A DNA stretch of 64,000 nt from Taeniopygia guttata (GCF_048771995.1 NC_133032.1:22111501-22175500), one strand, 5' to 3'. Counted from the first letter of the stretch, positions 1 to 12,600 are shown. Program-made: numbers and translations. The notes: generated from the sequence alone by a model not told the origin.

Positions 1-3000
1 GCTGTTACAGCCAGAGTAGTTTGCCAGCTCAGTCTTAAAGTGTATCTGTGGGACAAACACATGGTGAATGAGTACTAAGGTCTGATAAGATTTGTTTTGC
101 CACCTTCAGTGACAGAACAGCCAGATGTTTAAATAATACTGGCAGCAAAAGAATCTGTCCAAGATTATCACACAGGTACCATAGCAACAACTACTTAAAA
201 CCTGCCTCATACTCATCTAAGAAAAACAAAATGTCTGTGTTTAGCAAGACCTAAAGTCAACAGTGAACCAATGAAGATCTTGTGATGCTGCTGCTAGTGC
301 AAGGCCAGACACGTAGCTGGTGTGTGCACTGGGTGCGAGTCACTGAGACACGAACTGTTCACACCTCAGAGCTCACTGCTCTGCAGGCACTGCTGCAGCA
401 GCTAACCAGGTCTGCATTCACCTGGCTCTGGGTGCAAGAGACATTGGAAATTGTTTAACTAGAAGCTATAAATAATACTTCTGAACAAAACTTGATCTGA
501 AAAATCCAGGAGAAGAAAAGTAGCCTGAGAAGTACTAGAATTTCTTTCTTTCCAGAAGTCTGGGATGTTGCCTTTCAGGAGAGAGCTTACAGCACCACTG
601 CACACAGCAAATACTGCAAAATCAGCTGGGTTTTTTTCCCATACCTTATACCTTGGTATTGAACTTATTCTAGAGAGATGAGAAGACTGACAAAACCGTT
701 GTGCCAGAAAAGTAGCAAAAACAGTTAAGGCACTTTCTCCTATTCTGGCTTTACTTTTGCACAAGTCAGATCATTTTCCCTAAACTGGTGGAAGGGGAAG
801 AGGAGGACAAGAAGAAAACCATAAAGCATGTAAGATCCTTGCTTTCTACAGGCTTCACAAGTAGAGAAAAAATGAACAAACAAGGCTACCTTCTTCAGAC
901 AAATAATTTTGTATAATTAATTAATGCAGCTTTAAATTACATTTTATTTCAGTGGGCTGATACATGCAGAAAATGTATTCTGATCAGACCACTGAAAACT
1001 AAACATAAGTTGTTGAAAGGAACAGTTTAAATTCACTCTGTAACAATGTAATTACCTTGAAGTAATCACATACTCTTCAGCCCTTTAACTCCAAGGTTCA
1101 AGCCAAAAAAATTGAGTGATTCCTTCTTTCTCCCCTGGCCTTGCCTCAGCAAAGTACAAAAAAGCTTACTCTAAAGTAAACACACTAAGACTGCAGTTTT
1201 CCTTGAGGAAACTCACAGCAGCAGGGTTCCAGAGGCATTTTGCAGTCCAGACACAGCAAGTGTAAGCTGAACATTTCAAGGCAGCCAGCTTTTACTGCTC
1301 TGTGTTTGCCCACAGCAAGTGTAAGCTGAACATTTCAAGGCAGCCAGCTTTTACTGCTCTGTGTTTGCCCACAGTACCAACTGCCAAAGGAGTCACTGGC
1401 CTTTGGAGTGCAGTGGCTTCACCTGCTGACATCTTGTGAGAGCCACAGAGACCGCAACACTGGCTTAAGCTTGTTTCAGTTCTGGCAGACTACTGAAAGA
1501 GTGGAGTTGTGAGCTGACATATTTACCAGCATCTCTCCAAACTGGATTTCCAAATTTCAGTAGGATCCTTCAATTCTGTTACTAGTAACAAAACATTTTG
1601 ACACCTGAAAGATAATTGACACCTCAAAATCCCAGTGTCTCTAGTCTGTGCCCAAAAAAAGGCACAATACATCCCAGCACTCTCTGGTGGATCAGAGAGG
1701 ATTATCGTATACAAGAAACAGTTCTGCTGAACAGCAGAGGATGTTTGTGTCCTCAGAACATATTAAAATGTTTAAAATTAAAAAGGAAATAGAAATAATG
1801 TCTATTTCCTTTTCTTTAAAAATAAGAACCTTTCTATAAATGTCCCTGTGAATTTTAAACACAGTAGGTGAAATTTCTTATAATAGATAGACAAAGCAGA
1901 TCCTAAGTCTTCTGATAATAGGATACCAATAATAAATGATTCAGATGAGCCACATGGATGTCAAGACAGGAAAGAATGTACCACATAGTGCTAAAAACAC
2001 ACTGAACTTTATGAACTAACTGGCCAACTGAATTAAACCACTGATTCTATAACAATGGTATCTCCACCATGGAAGAATTCATGTTAATAATTTTCTGACT
2101 TCTGAACATTTATTTTTACATAAGAGTGGATGGTACCACTTGTATTAAATAAATGGCAGAACGCAAAAGGAATAGATTAATATATTTAATTTTAAAATTG
2201 TTTCTAAACACATATAGGAAGAAATTCAATTTCTAGGTCCCTCAAACTGCAACTTCTAGTTATCAGTGGCCAAGCCAATGGAAAAAAAAAAGGTAGATAT
2301 CTAAAAAGATTAGGCAGCTACAGAGTATAAGCTTTACTTTTAAAAAGTATTAAGAGAAAGTAAAATAAACATCTGTCAGAAAGAGTCTGGCAGCAGGAGG
2401 AAGGGGTAGCTGATCTCTCAAGAAACTTCCTGTCTCTCCTCCCTTCCTGTTACAGGACTTACGATGCATTCTAGCTGCTGATAGCATTCTAGTCATCAGG
2501 ACAGTTCTGCAAACATTTAACAAGATGCAAAAAAGGAAGAGTTCTGTTTAAGTCAAAAGCCGCCACAGAACATAAATACAGGGCATTTTTTAACAAAAGA
2601 GGAAACAAACACAAGTAACCTAATTTGCTGGGACAAAAAATAAAAATCAGCAATAATATCTAAAATAGGAATCCTTAGTGAAATATTGATATTAGGGTGC
2701 ATTAAGTCTCAGGCTTGACACTGGCCAAGCACATGGATTTTGATTTCTATGTGATAACATAAACCACACAAACAGTTGCAGAAGTCAGCAAAGTTTGCAC
2801 TGTTGCTCAACAGCAAACACATGGCACACAATGGCTCTTCAGAGTGCTACAAGGTATCAGGTTTTCAGCAGCACTTCTTCTAAATTCAGAAGTCAGTTAC
2901 TCTAAAATTCTCAAAATAGAAAGGGATTTCACAGCATTTTATGTGTTTAACTGTGCTAGCATTACCAGTGCTATATACCAAGAAGCTTGAGCACTTCTAC

Positions 3001-3086
3001 AGCTATGAATTATTCCTTTCAAGGAATAGGAACACTGTCTCAGAGCTAGATGATGAAACATTAAGTCAGAATTCTTTGTGGCCCAC
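1..3086 (-). other. CARF intron, incomplete at the left edge
   Basis: AT-rich noncoding sequence lies downstream of the last visible CARF exon. No further CARF exon was recognised on the minus strand; the expected next residues, near human KIGDSYRGYC, are absent. The only marked structure is the 59-base tandem duplication at 1252-1374. Confidence 0.7.
1252..1374. repeat. 59-base perfect tandem duplication
   Basis: The unit beginning CAGCAAGTGTAAGCTGAAC and ending TGTTTGCCCA is present twice in a row without a mismatch, followed by the first few bases of a third unit. The period is 59. It lies in the CARF intron. Perfect identity means a recent duplication, a length-variable minisatellite, or an assembly error. 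Confidence 0.95.
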
Positions 3087-3171
3087 CTCAAAGTTCCTGA
3101 GACGGCGTGCCCATGCAGGCGTATTTAGTGGCAGTGGCTGAAGAGGGATGGGAAAAGAATCTTCCGCTAGC
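3087..3171 (-). CDS. CARF: CARF exon, PLQPLPLNTPAWARRLR block
   Basis: An 85-base exon follows a T-rich acceptor ending in CAG. PLQPLPLNTPAWARRLRNFE aligns with human [20 protein letters not shown]. The donor GTGGGC is weaker than the others; it is chosen because conservation ends exactly there and the next in-frame codons run into a stop. The following CARF exon is not found down to base 1. Confidence 0.88.
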
Positions 3172-6100
3172 CTGAAAAAAAAAAAAATAGAAGTCTATAC
3201 AGACATTCAGAAAAGCAACAACTTAGCCTAAACTACAGGGAATATCAAATTAGTGTATTATGTGCAACCCTAGAGAATATGATCAAACTATGGATATTGT
3301 ATCAACATGCCTTAAAAACCTGTGGTTTTCATTTTCATATTCTATTTCATTGTTAAAATCATTTACTGTGAATAAAAGTATTTGAAACACCACTGGTTTC
3401 TACATTCAAGTCCTCCAAACATTCAGTACACTGTGGGTTCATAACTTCTTTTCCATGATAATTTTGTGATAACCATTGCAAAAACAAACTGCAAGAAAAA
3501 ACGGCAGTGCTAACAGTGGGTCAAAGTGATTCTTCATCCCTTTATTGTTCAACTCCTGACCTACCTGGTGGCTGGTTTTTTCGATACGGTGAGAGATGTC
3601 TGTGGATGTAGAATGTAACTGCTTGCACTGTCTGCTATAGAAGCCACCAACACAGTCTGCAGGTTCCCATCACCACACTTCTCTTCCAAAATATCTTTAC
3701 AAAAAAAAAAAAGCAGCTTCCTGGTTAATAACTGAATGTAGAATGGGGAAAAACAAGCTATCATTAAACTTTGTGTGTTGTTAAAACAAGCTTTTTGACA
3801 TAGGAAAGAAGTTTTATAGATGATAAATTAATCTAATAGTTGTAAATCAGTGCTCAAACTCCTGGCACACATATGAAGATACACTTGATAAAGCTGCTTA
3901 TATTTAAGGACTTCGGTAATTGTGCTACTGCTTATGAATCATTCCACAACAAGGCAAATTATCAGAACAACTTGCAAATTACTCTGCTTCCAGGAATCCA
4001 TATAGGATTACACAAGTATTTTGTTCAGCTGCAAGTCACATACTGGTTGCTTTTAAAACAAGAAAAAATGAAGTAATGATATTGCTTTGTACTTAGAAAA
4101 GAACACTTAAACAAGAAAAACAGGCCTCTTGTAATTGAATCTGACATGCTGTTAGAACAAATGTTTTAGCCTTTCTTGGTAACAGGGAGCAATCCACAAG
4201 CCAAAAATTGCTCTTAGATTAAAGCCTGTGTGTACACTTAAACAAAAATATAATGGAAAACTGTGAAAGCAGACATTCAATATTTTGGTCTCAACATAAA
4301 CACACGAGGTGTCTTTAGATGAGGGATTTTTGCCCTTCAGTTATGAAAGCTTCTTTCCCTCATCCAGAGAGAGTGGTAAGCTATTGACACAGTACAGAAA
4401 TGGATCCACACAAAGCTCCATAAGAAGATTCCTAAGTGTGCACTTGGATTAACAGCACTCTGGCTCAAAGCATTGGCTCCTCCTACAGAGTTATGCCCTC
4501 AAGACACTGCAGGCTACTCTGAAGTCTGCACCATTCCATGCATTACCACCATGTGCAGACAAGTGAAACTCAGGAGCTGACAGGCCACCCTCCTTTCTCT
4601 TTCACCTCCACAGTAAACTGCTGACAAGTCTCTCCAGCTATCTAAAAAAGACCAAATCACTACAAGGTCTTTTACACAGTCAGTCTCTAAAAAAAACAAA
4701 ACAAACAAAAAAATCCCCCACAAACGACACCTGTAGCACTACTGTAGAACAAGTATTCAAGTACTATGACACTGAGCCTCATGTTGAATGAAAAATGGAA
4801 ATGCAAAACTACTATTTAGTATTTCAACTTAGTGCTTACAAAGAGTAGCAGCAATTATTTTGTAACTAAAGGCTCCCAGTCATCTTTAAAGTAATGTAAG
4901 ACTCTGCTGTAACCAAACCTTGTTTTACCCCTTCAAAAGCTGGAGAGGAAGGGAAGGTTGAGCATTAGGGTAGGAACAAGTCTTTCAATGCAAAGTCAGG
5001 AAAACATATTGCAACCCTAAGTGAAAAGAGCTAGAACTTGAATCCCAAATCTTTCTTCTATCCACCCAGCACCAGGACTCTATTCTTATTCTGAGCTATC
5101 ATTCCACAAGAACACTTAACCAGTGCTCAAATCTTGAAAACTTTATAGAGAGAATGAAAAACCAGTTTAAAGAACATTTGAGAGTTTAACAAAATGTGAC
5201 CACCTCATTCTCACTCTGCGAATGCAACCTAGTGTAAACTGTTTTGCCATCCAGCAAGGACTGCAGATAAATAATAAATGCTTTCAGATTTCAGTATGTC
5301 TATTTTCTAGAGAAAACCTTAAAATTTGCACTTCTAGTTGTGTATCTCAGCATATACTTAAAATGTGACAACTAACACATTTCAATGAATGGAAAGCTAC
5401 ATCTTATTTTCCTTGACTGGGAACTGAATTACTACCTAAATGATTATTTCCTGGCTTCACAGAAGACTCATCATCATCACACCTCTATCTGGCCTGTCTG
5501 CACTACAGGAATTAACTGCTTCATTAACAATGAAGTAAACAAATACTGAAAATTTGAAGCTGATAGTACAGTTGACAGTACAAATATCCTTATTAAATGT
5601 AAATAAGGCAAGAAACAACTCTGTGCTTGATATGTCAATCTACCCATCACATACCCTTCAGAAAGGGGCATAATAGCTCTCATTAGCTTTCATTATGCTT
5701 TTGCCCAACAGAAAATGTGGTGTATGAGGCACCAGATTCACAATCAGAAGCAGATTCAGGGTGTATTTTGTCTTAAAACTAAGGAAAAGAAACAAGGTGA
5801 TTAAAAAAGACCATGGAGGATGAGCTTAGTCACAGGAGCACAAACCCTCAAGATCCCACAGGTTAAACTCACCCTGTGTGCTGGTCACATCCAGAAGCTG
5901 ACCTGGAGGAATAATCACTTGGGTCACTCCTGGCTGGGCAGAAGGAATGACATGCAGCACCTGTCCATTTTCTGACTGGCTGGCAACAATCATCTGTAAG
6001 GCAGTCACACAGAAGCATGAATGGCTCTAGTTTGTATGGTGATCACGCAGCATGACTGGGTTTGATTATTACCAGAACAGGAAATATTTTGCTTAGAGTT

Positions 6101-9100
6101 AAGGCCTGTATATTTACTTGACTTTACATAATAAGAAAGCTGTCTCTTTATTGTCAATTTCTTAAAATGACTTTCCCCTTTTAAAATAGGCCTTTAATTA
6201 AAGGCAGAAAAAAACCCCAGTGCTTTACCTGATTCTACAATGAATGACATATTTATTTAAAACTGACAACTCTCTTATTAAAGCTATCAAACACCTGAAA
6301 GCCATTCATAGTTGGATTTGCTGTAATTCCATTCATGGCCTAGCAGAACTAATAGCAACATAAAAAATGTGACCTTTACTTTTAAGAAATTGACCTCTAT
6401 GGGCAGCATCACTTGCAAAAGCAAAGAGAAGAAAAGCTCCAGGGTTTAAAAAAAACAATACAAATTAAATCACCTGGGATTATGAAAAACTTGAATAACT
6501 CCTTATGGTATATTTAGATAGAACATAATTACAAAGGACTCTGGGTGAGAGAGTTACCTTTTCACAAATAGATGTTACAAATTACGAAGCAACATTTTAA
6601 GAAAATGCATTGAGGGTTGGGGGAAAGGTGAGACATAATGACTTAGATAATGACTTAGCTTACTCCTAATGTTCTGATTCCCTCCAAAACACGCAGATTT
6701 ATCCAGGGAATATAGAGAAAACAGCAGCAGTAGAAATACAAGATTGTAACACTGCAGCATCCAGGCTCGATACTGACAGAAGACATCAGTTTAAAATTAG
6801 TAATGGCTGCAGACAGGATTTGCCTATCTGAAGAAGGGCAACTGGAGCATAACTGTACCACTGAAAAGTTCCACCTTGTTGCTAGAGATAAGGTCTGAAT
6901 CAGTTGTTACTAAAATAAACTACCACATAAGAGAGTTCTTCAAAGAGCTCCCTCATCTGTAGCACAACCCCAGCCCTGTCTGCAGACACACTCACCATGG
7001 GTGCACTGGGCCCTCCCAGGGGCTGCAGCTCACACAGGGGCTGCCGGGGCTGCTCTGCCAGGTGGAATTCCTCGGCAGAGTGCGACCGTGGCTGGGGCGG
7101 CCGCGCCGGCACAGCCGATGCAGGAGGACTGCCCGAGAGGGGGACTGTGATGGGCAGGGCTGGGGGAGAGTCGCTCTGGCCAAACAATAGATCCCTGGAA
7201 TCCATGCACGTTAGTTGTTTTCACAGAGGAAAAACAGTAAAATGTACTTTGAGTAGAAACTTCTACAAAGGAAAAAAAAAAAATAAAAAGAACATTTAAA
7301 ACCAGCGTGCTATACTGTATAATCAGAAGAGCTCTTGTCCTTCTGGATCAAGAGGCTAACACTAGCAATTCTACTTTTGTTTTCTATTTCCATGCTGAAA
7401 ATTAATCATATTCCTGCTTCCTAGAATTAAGTCTCTCTACTAAGACAAAAGTAAATCCCTTTTGCTCAAAATCTGCTCCCCAAGACCATGTATCACTTTA
7501 AAACACCTCAAGTCTGCCCAGAAACTGAGAAGACTTATACCAAAACCAAAACTGTAAAATATTCACCAACTTGATTTGACTTCAGAAGAAATCCTAGATA
7601 CTATCCCACTTGGCCTTTCCATACATGCATTTAGCTATGAAGAAAAAAAAAAATCTCTACACATTTTTAAAATTCTTTACCACAGAAGAAACACAAGCAA
7701 CACAACCTCAGATTCAAGGCCAAGAATTGTACAGCATAAGGCCAAGAATCAGAGTTTCAAAATCTTAAAAAAATAAAGCATATCGTCATCAAGTTTGCAG
7801 AACAGAAGTCCTAGAGTACATGCCACTTTCATTAAATTTAAGAGCATAGGCCTAAATACTTGCCTTGTTGAAACTCTGACAACACAAACATTAAGCATGT
7901 AAAAATAATGGAAAAAGTCAGTCCTTGTGTACAACAACATATCAAGGTGTCATTTGGCCAATGCAAGAAGGGCTGCAATTTGTTATATCTCTTGCAGCAA
8001 CTGCACAAACAACTCTGTCGTTTTTGCAACAAAAATTAATACACTACAAATCAAAGAATGAGGAAAAATGTTTCTTAATTTTAAAGAAAAGTCAGATTTG
8101 ATCTAAATAACTTCATAAAAAATTCTGCAGGTATAAATCTTCTGTGCTGAAACTGTCTACGGTGAACTACAGCAGAAAAGCTGCAACAAACAAATGGCAC
8201 CTGTTGTGTTAGACATTGTGCAGAGACCATAAGCACAGAAGTAAGTCACTCCCTGAATGACATTTTACGTTAGAAAAACATTCTGCAGAAGAGGATTCAT
8301 GCTCAGACATCTCCCCAAATAAGAAGATCTGGCAATATCTGATAAAAAATACATGAAAGACTCCTCTCCCTCAACACATACACAGGTGTCCCATGTCCCT
8401 GGACTCTTTATTTGTCACATTTGGTCACTAAGCAATGCCACCTCATTTTCACCTGTTCCGAACCTCTCCTACTCCAAAGCATGACATAAAGCATTCTTTT
8501 CCAAAGGGTTAACAAAATAAAATATGCATTTCTTCAGCACCATAGCAGGACATAATTACTGAAGGTTGTCATTACGTGTCACAGCTAGACAGTCATCAGT
8601 TCAAAACTGAATGGCACAGGAATCCAAGGGAAGGGAGGCACATTCTTAAAAGACACTATGTATTACTCTAAAGGCAAGAAAAAAACCCTGCATTGATGAA
8701 ATAGCATATTTGAAACTCACCAGAGTGGATGCAAAGGAAGCATCTACAAGGACAAAGCATTCATATCTTACCTGAAAAATCTGATCATTTGTTTCTGACT
8801 CTCCTGTACCATTACAGCTGCCTATGAGCAAATTGTTAGATCCTTCCATAGCAATATCATAGTCAGCTCCACTTTCTTCCATTACAATGTGACCTGAAAA
8901 GGTTATAAAAGTTCATTTTAGCCTTCTGCCAGGAGATTGCCGCAGGTGTTGTTTTCAGGTCTTACAAATTTAGTATTACGAGCTCGAATGCTGTTGCAAG
9001 ATAACAATTCTCAATAAATCCTTCCCTCCATATCACATTATTACTCACTGCAGAAAAATTCCAGTGTGTTGCGCCAGGAGTACAGCTTAGCCTTTTATAT

Positions 9101-12100
9101 GAGATAATTTGCTTGATTTCTCATTGCATACACAGATACAAAACACACATGCACCCTCCCACAGTTTTCATCTGAATATGTCCAAAAGCACTGAACTAAC
9201 AACCACACACATCTAGAGAACACTTGATATTTAAGCACATGCCAGCAGTGCTTTATAAATATATTAGTCACCTTCTTCCATAATCACCAGGCAGAATTTG
9301 CATTATGCAACTGTCATGCAGACATCTTCAAGTAAATAAATTTGTTTTAAAGCTTAAAAGACAGCATATAAAAGAAATAAAATAGTATTTACTAATGGTA
9401 CTCTACAGTGGTATGCTTTGGGCAGAAAAAAACATCAGATATGTCAAACAAAATCTGGCATTAATCACATGGCAAAAGACAAAAACACAGAGTTCCCAGC
9501 ACTCCAGAGATCTCCTCCTATCCCAAAGAAAGCTTCCAGATACTCAGCTGCCCATTACAAATCTTCAGACAGATAACATTGGACACTGAATTGCCACATC
9601 CACAGGATAATGCTTTCATGCACACAGCAGACCCTTTAAAGCAGCGACCAATCCCAAACATTCACAAGCAGCAGGACAAAATAACAATTAACTTGGCCCC
9701 TACCTAACAAGAGTTTACATATATAAGACCACACACATAACATACCCAATTGGATAGAAGAAAACTTAATTCCTGTAGTTTGGGGTGAAGGAGGTGGTCA
9801 CAATTTTCCCCTTCACTATTTTATTTTAAAGACAGGCTGCATTACATTAGCACATGACTCCTACCAGCTGTATCTTCTTCACCACACCACGCAAGTAAAT
9901 TCCTCAAGATGGACCTTCCTGGCTGTGGTATTTAAATTGTTTACAGCTTTTGCAAGGAGACTGTTACAGAGTAACTGTTAGAGAGTAACTTCAAAAGAAC
10001 TGTACAACTCTTAAAGCACTGATTTATTCTGCTTTGCAAAGGTATAAAGGACACAAAGGCAAAGTAAATCCACATCTCCTTGGCTTTTGAAGCTGAATAA
10101 AGTATCCTGCTGATACAAACAACATTGAGAAGTTAAGCAGCTCATATGCTCAATATATTAATACTTTAATCTAAAGCAGATTTATTTTTCCATTCAATTT
10201 TCAAGCGATGACACTCCAGACCAAGTTCCAAATGAAGTTACTTCATGTTTACTAAATATTTTTGAGCTTTGGATTTCAGAACAACTATAAGATGTTTCAG
10301 CTAAAATGTCTGAAGCATCACAGCAGCAAATGGGAAAAAAACCCCAGAAAACTAGATTTCATCATCACTCAACCATTTCCTCTAAGTTCAAAGATGTAAA
10401 GAAGAGACAGCACTTTTGCAAAAGCAGCACATTTAGTTCTTTGAGATAAACTGAGTTTGTTCCAGGCGTACTGATAACATGTACTCTGAGCATGCTAGAA
10501 CCCAACAACAGAACACAAGGACAGCTCTATAGGGACAGACCAATGACCCCAGTAGCCCAACATCCTGTATCTAACGATAGTTAATAACAAAGCTCAGGGG
10601 AAAAAATCCAGCAGTAAGGCAAATACACAGTGATATTTATCCAGCTTCCTTTCATAAGCAGCCTATAAATACCTTAAGTTTTATATTTATGTTTAAAATA
10701 ATCCCTGTGGTACAATTTTGCCCCATGATTTTGTCTAATCACTGTTGTAACCCAGGCAAACAACTGGCACACACATCACTTGGAAGATCAACTTCATGGT
10801 TCAACCATCCAGGTTTCATTAACCTAAGTGCTTGTGTGCAACCACAGAGATTATTTTTCTTTTCTTAAAGAAATATACTTCTACAGAGGTGTACAAGTAC
10901 ATACACAATTAACAGATCTTATAGTCATATAGATATTGCTGACCAATTCCCCAAACAGGAGAGTTAAATCCTGTCCATTCATGTACACATAAATACATAT
11001 GTATACTGATACTTTGTCGTGAATGTGTAAATAACATGTAAGTATCTCTTCATAAACATTAAGTGAGCACCACAAAAATTCCCACTGCAACACCGGTGTA
11101 TCACACGTTTAACAGTCGGCTGAAGGAGATGTGGAAGCTCAATATTAGCGTACAGTGGGAACAAGAGCTGCACACTGAAAGCACACAGGCAGCTCCCTAT
11201 GCCTCAGCTTTAGCCTTAACACAACTGCACTCCCACCACTTTATAGGCTGCTTCCCGAGTCCAGCATTCCAGGGCCATTTCCAACTCATGGGTTAGTGTA
11301 TTTTAACACCACAGGTCTATTTCCTTCACCCTGCTTCCATCTGGGAAGCACTTTTTTCAAATAAAGGCAAATCTATGGCCATTGTTGTCCCAGGTTCACC
11401 TCTACAAAGACAGCAAGCAGCCACAGAAACTGCTACCACAGGCAAACATGATAACCATCATGAGGAGTGTATGCAAGGTGTTGGTTATACTTAACAGAAA
11501 ATACATACAGTTGAATACTTCACCATCAATCTCTTTTGGGTTTTCTACAAGATGTTGCAGAGGTTTTATAAGAAGACTCTGGATAATTGCATGGCTTACA
11601 GCAATCCAAATACACTGTCTGAGAATGCTCCCTCTGAGGGCACTCTCTACAACCATTCACAGTTGCACAAATTCACAAGGACATGAATTACAGTAAAACA
11701 TATGAGGGAGGAAATTAGGGCATAGTGATACTCCCCAGTAAAGGAGTTACAATTAACTTTGTCAGCTTGTACCAGGCTTGAGATTTAGCATTATCTCTAT
11801 CATGGAAGAGGAGGCAGATGCTGTTAAGAATACAGAGAAGATCTGGGGACTCACACTTAAAAGGTTTCTCAAGTCATTTTTTTGTAGACAACACCAATAA
11901 CTGGAAAATGCACCTGTGTCAATTTTGCTGACAAACAACGTTAGGTCTATGGAGAATGTTTAAGAAATGGATGAGATTTCAGAGTCTCACGAAACAGCAA
12001 ACACCCAGCACCCGCCCGGCTCCAACAAGCAGAGTCACAAAAACCGAGTCAGCACTCGGGGAAACTCCATCTGCTCCCCAGAGGCAGCGAAGGACTGTCA

Positions 12101-12450
12101 AAAAGGTGGGGGAAAAAAATGTATCGACAGCGCAAGCACACATCATGTCCTCACACAAGCAGCCTTCTCCCAAAACACCACACTCACTTACAGCTTCTTT
12201 TTTAAGTCCACCGCGCGTTGGGTTTATTACTTCTAGTAGGCAGTTTATTGAGGGCGTGTCGCTGGACGTGCAGAGGAACACAACGCGAGTGACTCCAGCA
12301 GAGAGCGGCACTGCGGGCCCGCGGGCGCACACGGGCACTGCCCCGCCGGGCACGGCCGCGCCCCGCACCTGCCAGGGACCCGCCCCGCGCCCCGCGCCCC
12401 AGCCCTGAGCGGCGCGGACGGTGCCTCAGCCCGCACCCGTCGCACCCCTC
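3087..12450 (-). CDS. CARF: CARF, calcium-responsive transcription factor, 5' part (3' exons off the left edge)
   Basis: CARF (ALS2CR8) is a nuclear transcription factor that binds calcium-response elements such as that of the BDNF promoter in neurons; that role is from family knowledge. Exons seen on the minus strand, 5' to 3': probable noncoding exon about 12450-12192, then 8893-8772, 7262 or 7217 to 6996, 5993-5873, 3694-3565 and 3171-3087. The recalled human protein is matched by MDSRDLLFGQSDSP, IVASQSENGQVL, QVIIPPGQLLDV, SSYILHPQTS and PLQPLPLNTPAWA. Phases agree from the MDSRD exon onward (210, 121, 130 and 85 coding bases). The conserved ALS2CR8 domain should follow in exons left of base 1. 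The oddity is the MDSRD exon, which lacks the expected AG acceptor (see findings). Gene identity is very sure; the true start codon is not. Confidence 0.93.
3565..3694 (-). CDS. CARF: CARF exon, DILEEK...HPQTS block
   Basis: The exon has acceptor TTTGTAAAG and donor ACCAG/GTAGGT, with 130 bases. The split codon with the previous exon gives Asp, as in human DVPEEK. SSYILHPQTSLTVSKKP matches the human segment. The acceptor tract is a long T run on the minus strand. Confidence 0.92.
3695..5872 (-). other. CARF intron
   Basis: AT-rich intron sequence without a recognised repeat family, RNA gene or further exon. Short reading frames here have no similarity that I recognise. Confidence 0.7.
5873..5993 (-). 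CDS. CARF: CARF exon, MIVASQSENGQVL block
   Basis: Flanked by CTTACAG (acceptor) and GTGAGT (donor). The 121 bases give 40 codons plus one base. IVASQSENGQVLHVIP and VTQVIIPPGQLLDV match the human residues closely, which makes this the best conserved CARF exon in the window. It lies in the N-terminal glutamine- and valine-rich part of the protein. Confidence 0.93.
5994..6995 (-). other. CARF intron
   Basis: Intron between the MDSRD and MIVAS exons. Nothing else is seen in it. Confidence 0.75.
6996..7262 (-). CDS. CARF: CARF exon encoding MDSRD... to ...GPSAPM
   Basis: Seventy codons from the ATG at 7205 to the donor CCATG/GTGAGT (6995-6990) match human CARF: MDSRDLLFGQSDSP, LPIT, SAEEFHL and the LGG block before IVAS. 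The middle is rich in Pro, Ala and Arg and in GC, unlike the flanking exons. Conservation (QLTCM here against HLICM in human) predicts an exon start at 7217, but minus-strand bases just before it are AA, not AG. The nearest good acceptor, a long T tract then TTTGTAG, gives a start at 7262 and adds a TGA at 7223-7221 in frame with the upstream ATG. The MDSRD ATG is then the likely start. Confidence 0.85.
7263..8771 (-). other. CARF intron
   Basis: AT-rich intron between the MEESG exon and the MDSRD exon. It ends in a T-rich tract and the TTTGTAG acceptor. Nothing else is recognised. Confidence 0.7.
8772..8893 (-). CDS. CARF: CARF exon with upstream ATG (MEESGADYD...)
   Basis: The exon lies between a TTTTCAG acceptor (ending at 8894) and a CAG/GTAAGA donor (from 8771). 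An ATG at 8882-8880 opens 37 codons ending GESETNDQIFQ, which align with the human N-terminus ending near QVFE, just before HLICMDSRD. It ends in phase 0. It is the ancestral first coding exon. In this genome it may act only as an upstream ORF if the next exon is spliced at the upstream acceptor. Confidence 0.75.
8894..12191 (-). other. CARF first intron
   Basis: Intron between the probable noncoding exon and the MEESG exon. It contains a degenerate ancient interspersed repeat near 10,523-10,757. No other exon or RNA gene is seen. Confidence 0.6.
10523..10757. repeat. Degenerate ancient amniote interspersed repeat, family not assigned
   Basis: The stretch ACAGACCAATGACCCCAGTA, then CCAACATCCTGTATC, and about 200 bases on GATTTTGTCTAATCACT, resembles a repeat common in bird and reptile genomes (recalled form: gaccaatggcccatctagcccagtatcctgtc, ending in a tttgtctaatcc motif). 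I recall the pattern but cannot name the family. Confidence 0.45.
12192..12450 (-). other. CARF: CARF probable noncoding first exon
   Basis: On the minus strand a strong donor (GAAGCT then GTAAGTGAG) occupies 12191-12186, at the edge of the CpG island. It would end a first exon that begins somewhere around 12.4-12.5 kb. No start codon is needed in it, because the next exon carries the conserved-type ATG. The upstream end is a guess from the island, not from a visible initiator. Confidence 0.5.
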
Positions 12451-12588
12451 GGCACCACAGCGCCGCGGCGGGGGCGGCGGCAAACCCCGGCCGGGGCCCC
12501 GTGGCGGCGGGCCGGGGGAGATGCCGGAACCGCGCTACCGCACCTGGGCCGGGCTCCCGCGGCCCCGCCGCCATGCGCGCCTCCGCCC

Positions 12589-12600
12589 CGCGCACGCGCG
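12589..12600. promoter_or_regulatory. Probable NRF1 site
   Basis: CGCGCACGCGCG fits the NRF1 palindrome YGCGCAYGCGCR at every position. It lies about 180 bases upstream of the WDR12 ATG, between the two divergent genes. NRF1 sites are frequent in shared promoters of growth and ribosome genes. Binding is inferred. Confidence 0.55.

Noticed and set aside
459-764. 101-codon minus-strand frame near the left edge as a further CARF exon
   Set aside because: No match to the expected CARF residues and no properly placed splice sites.
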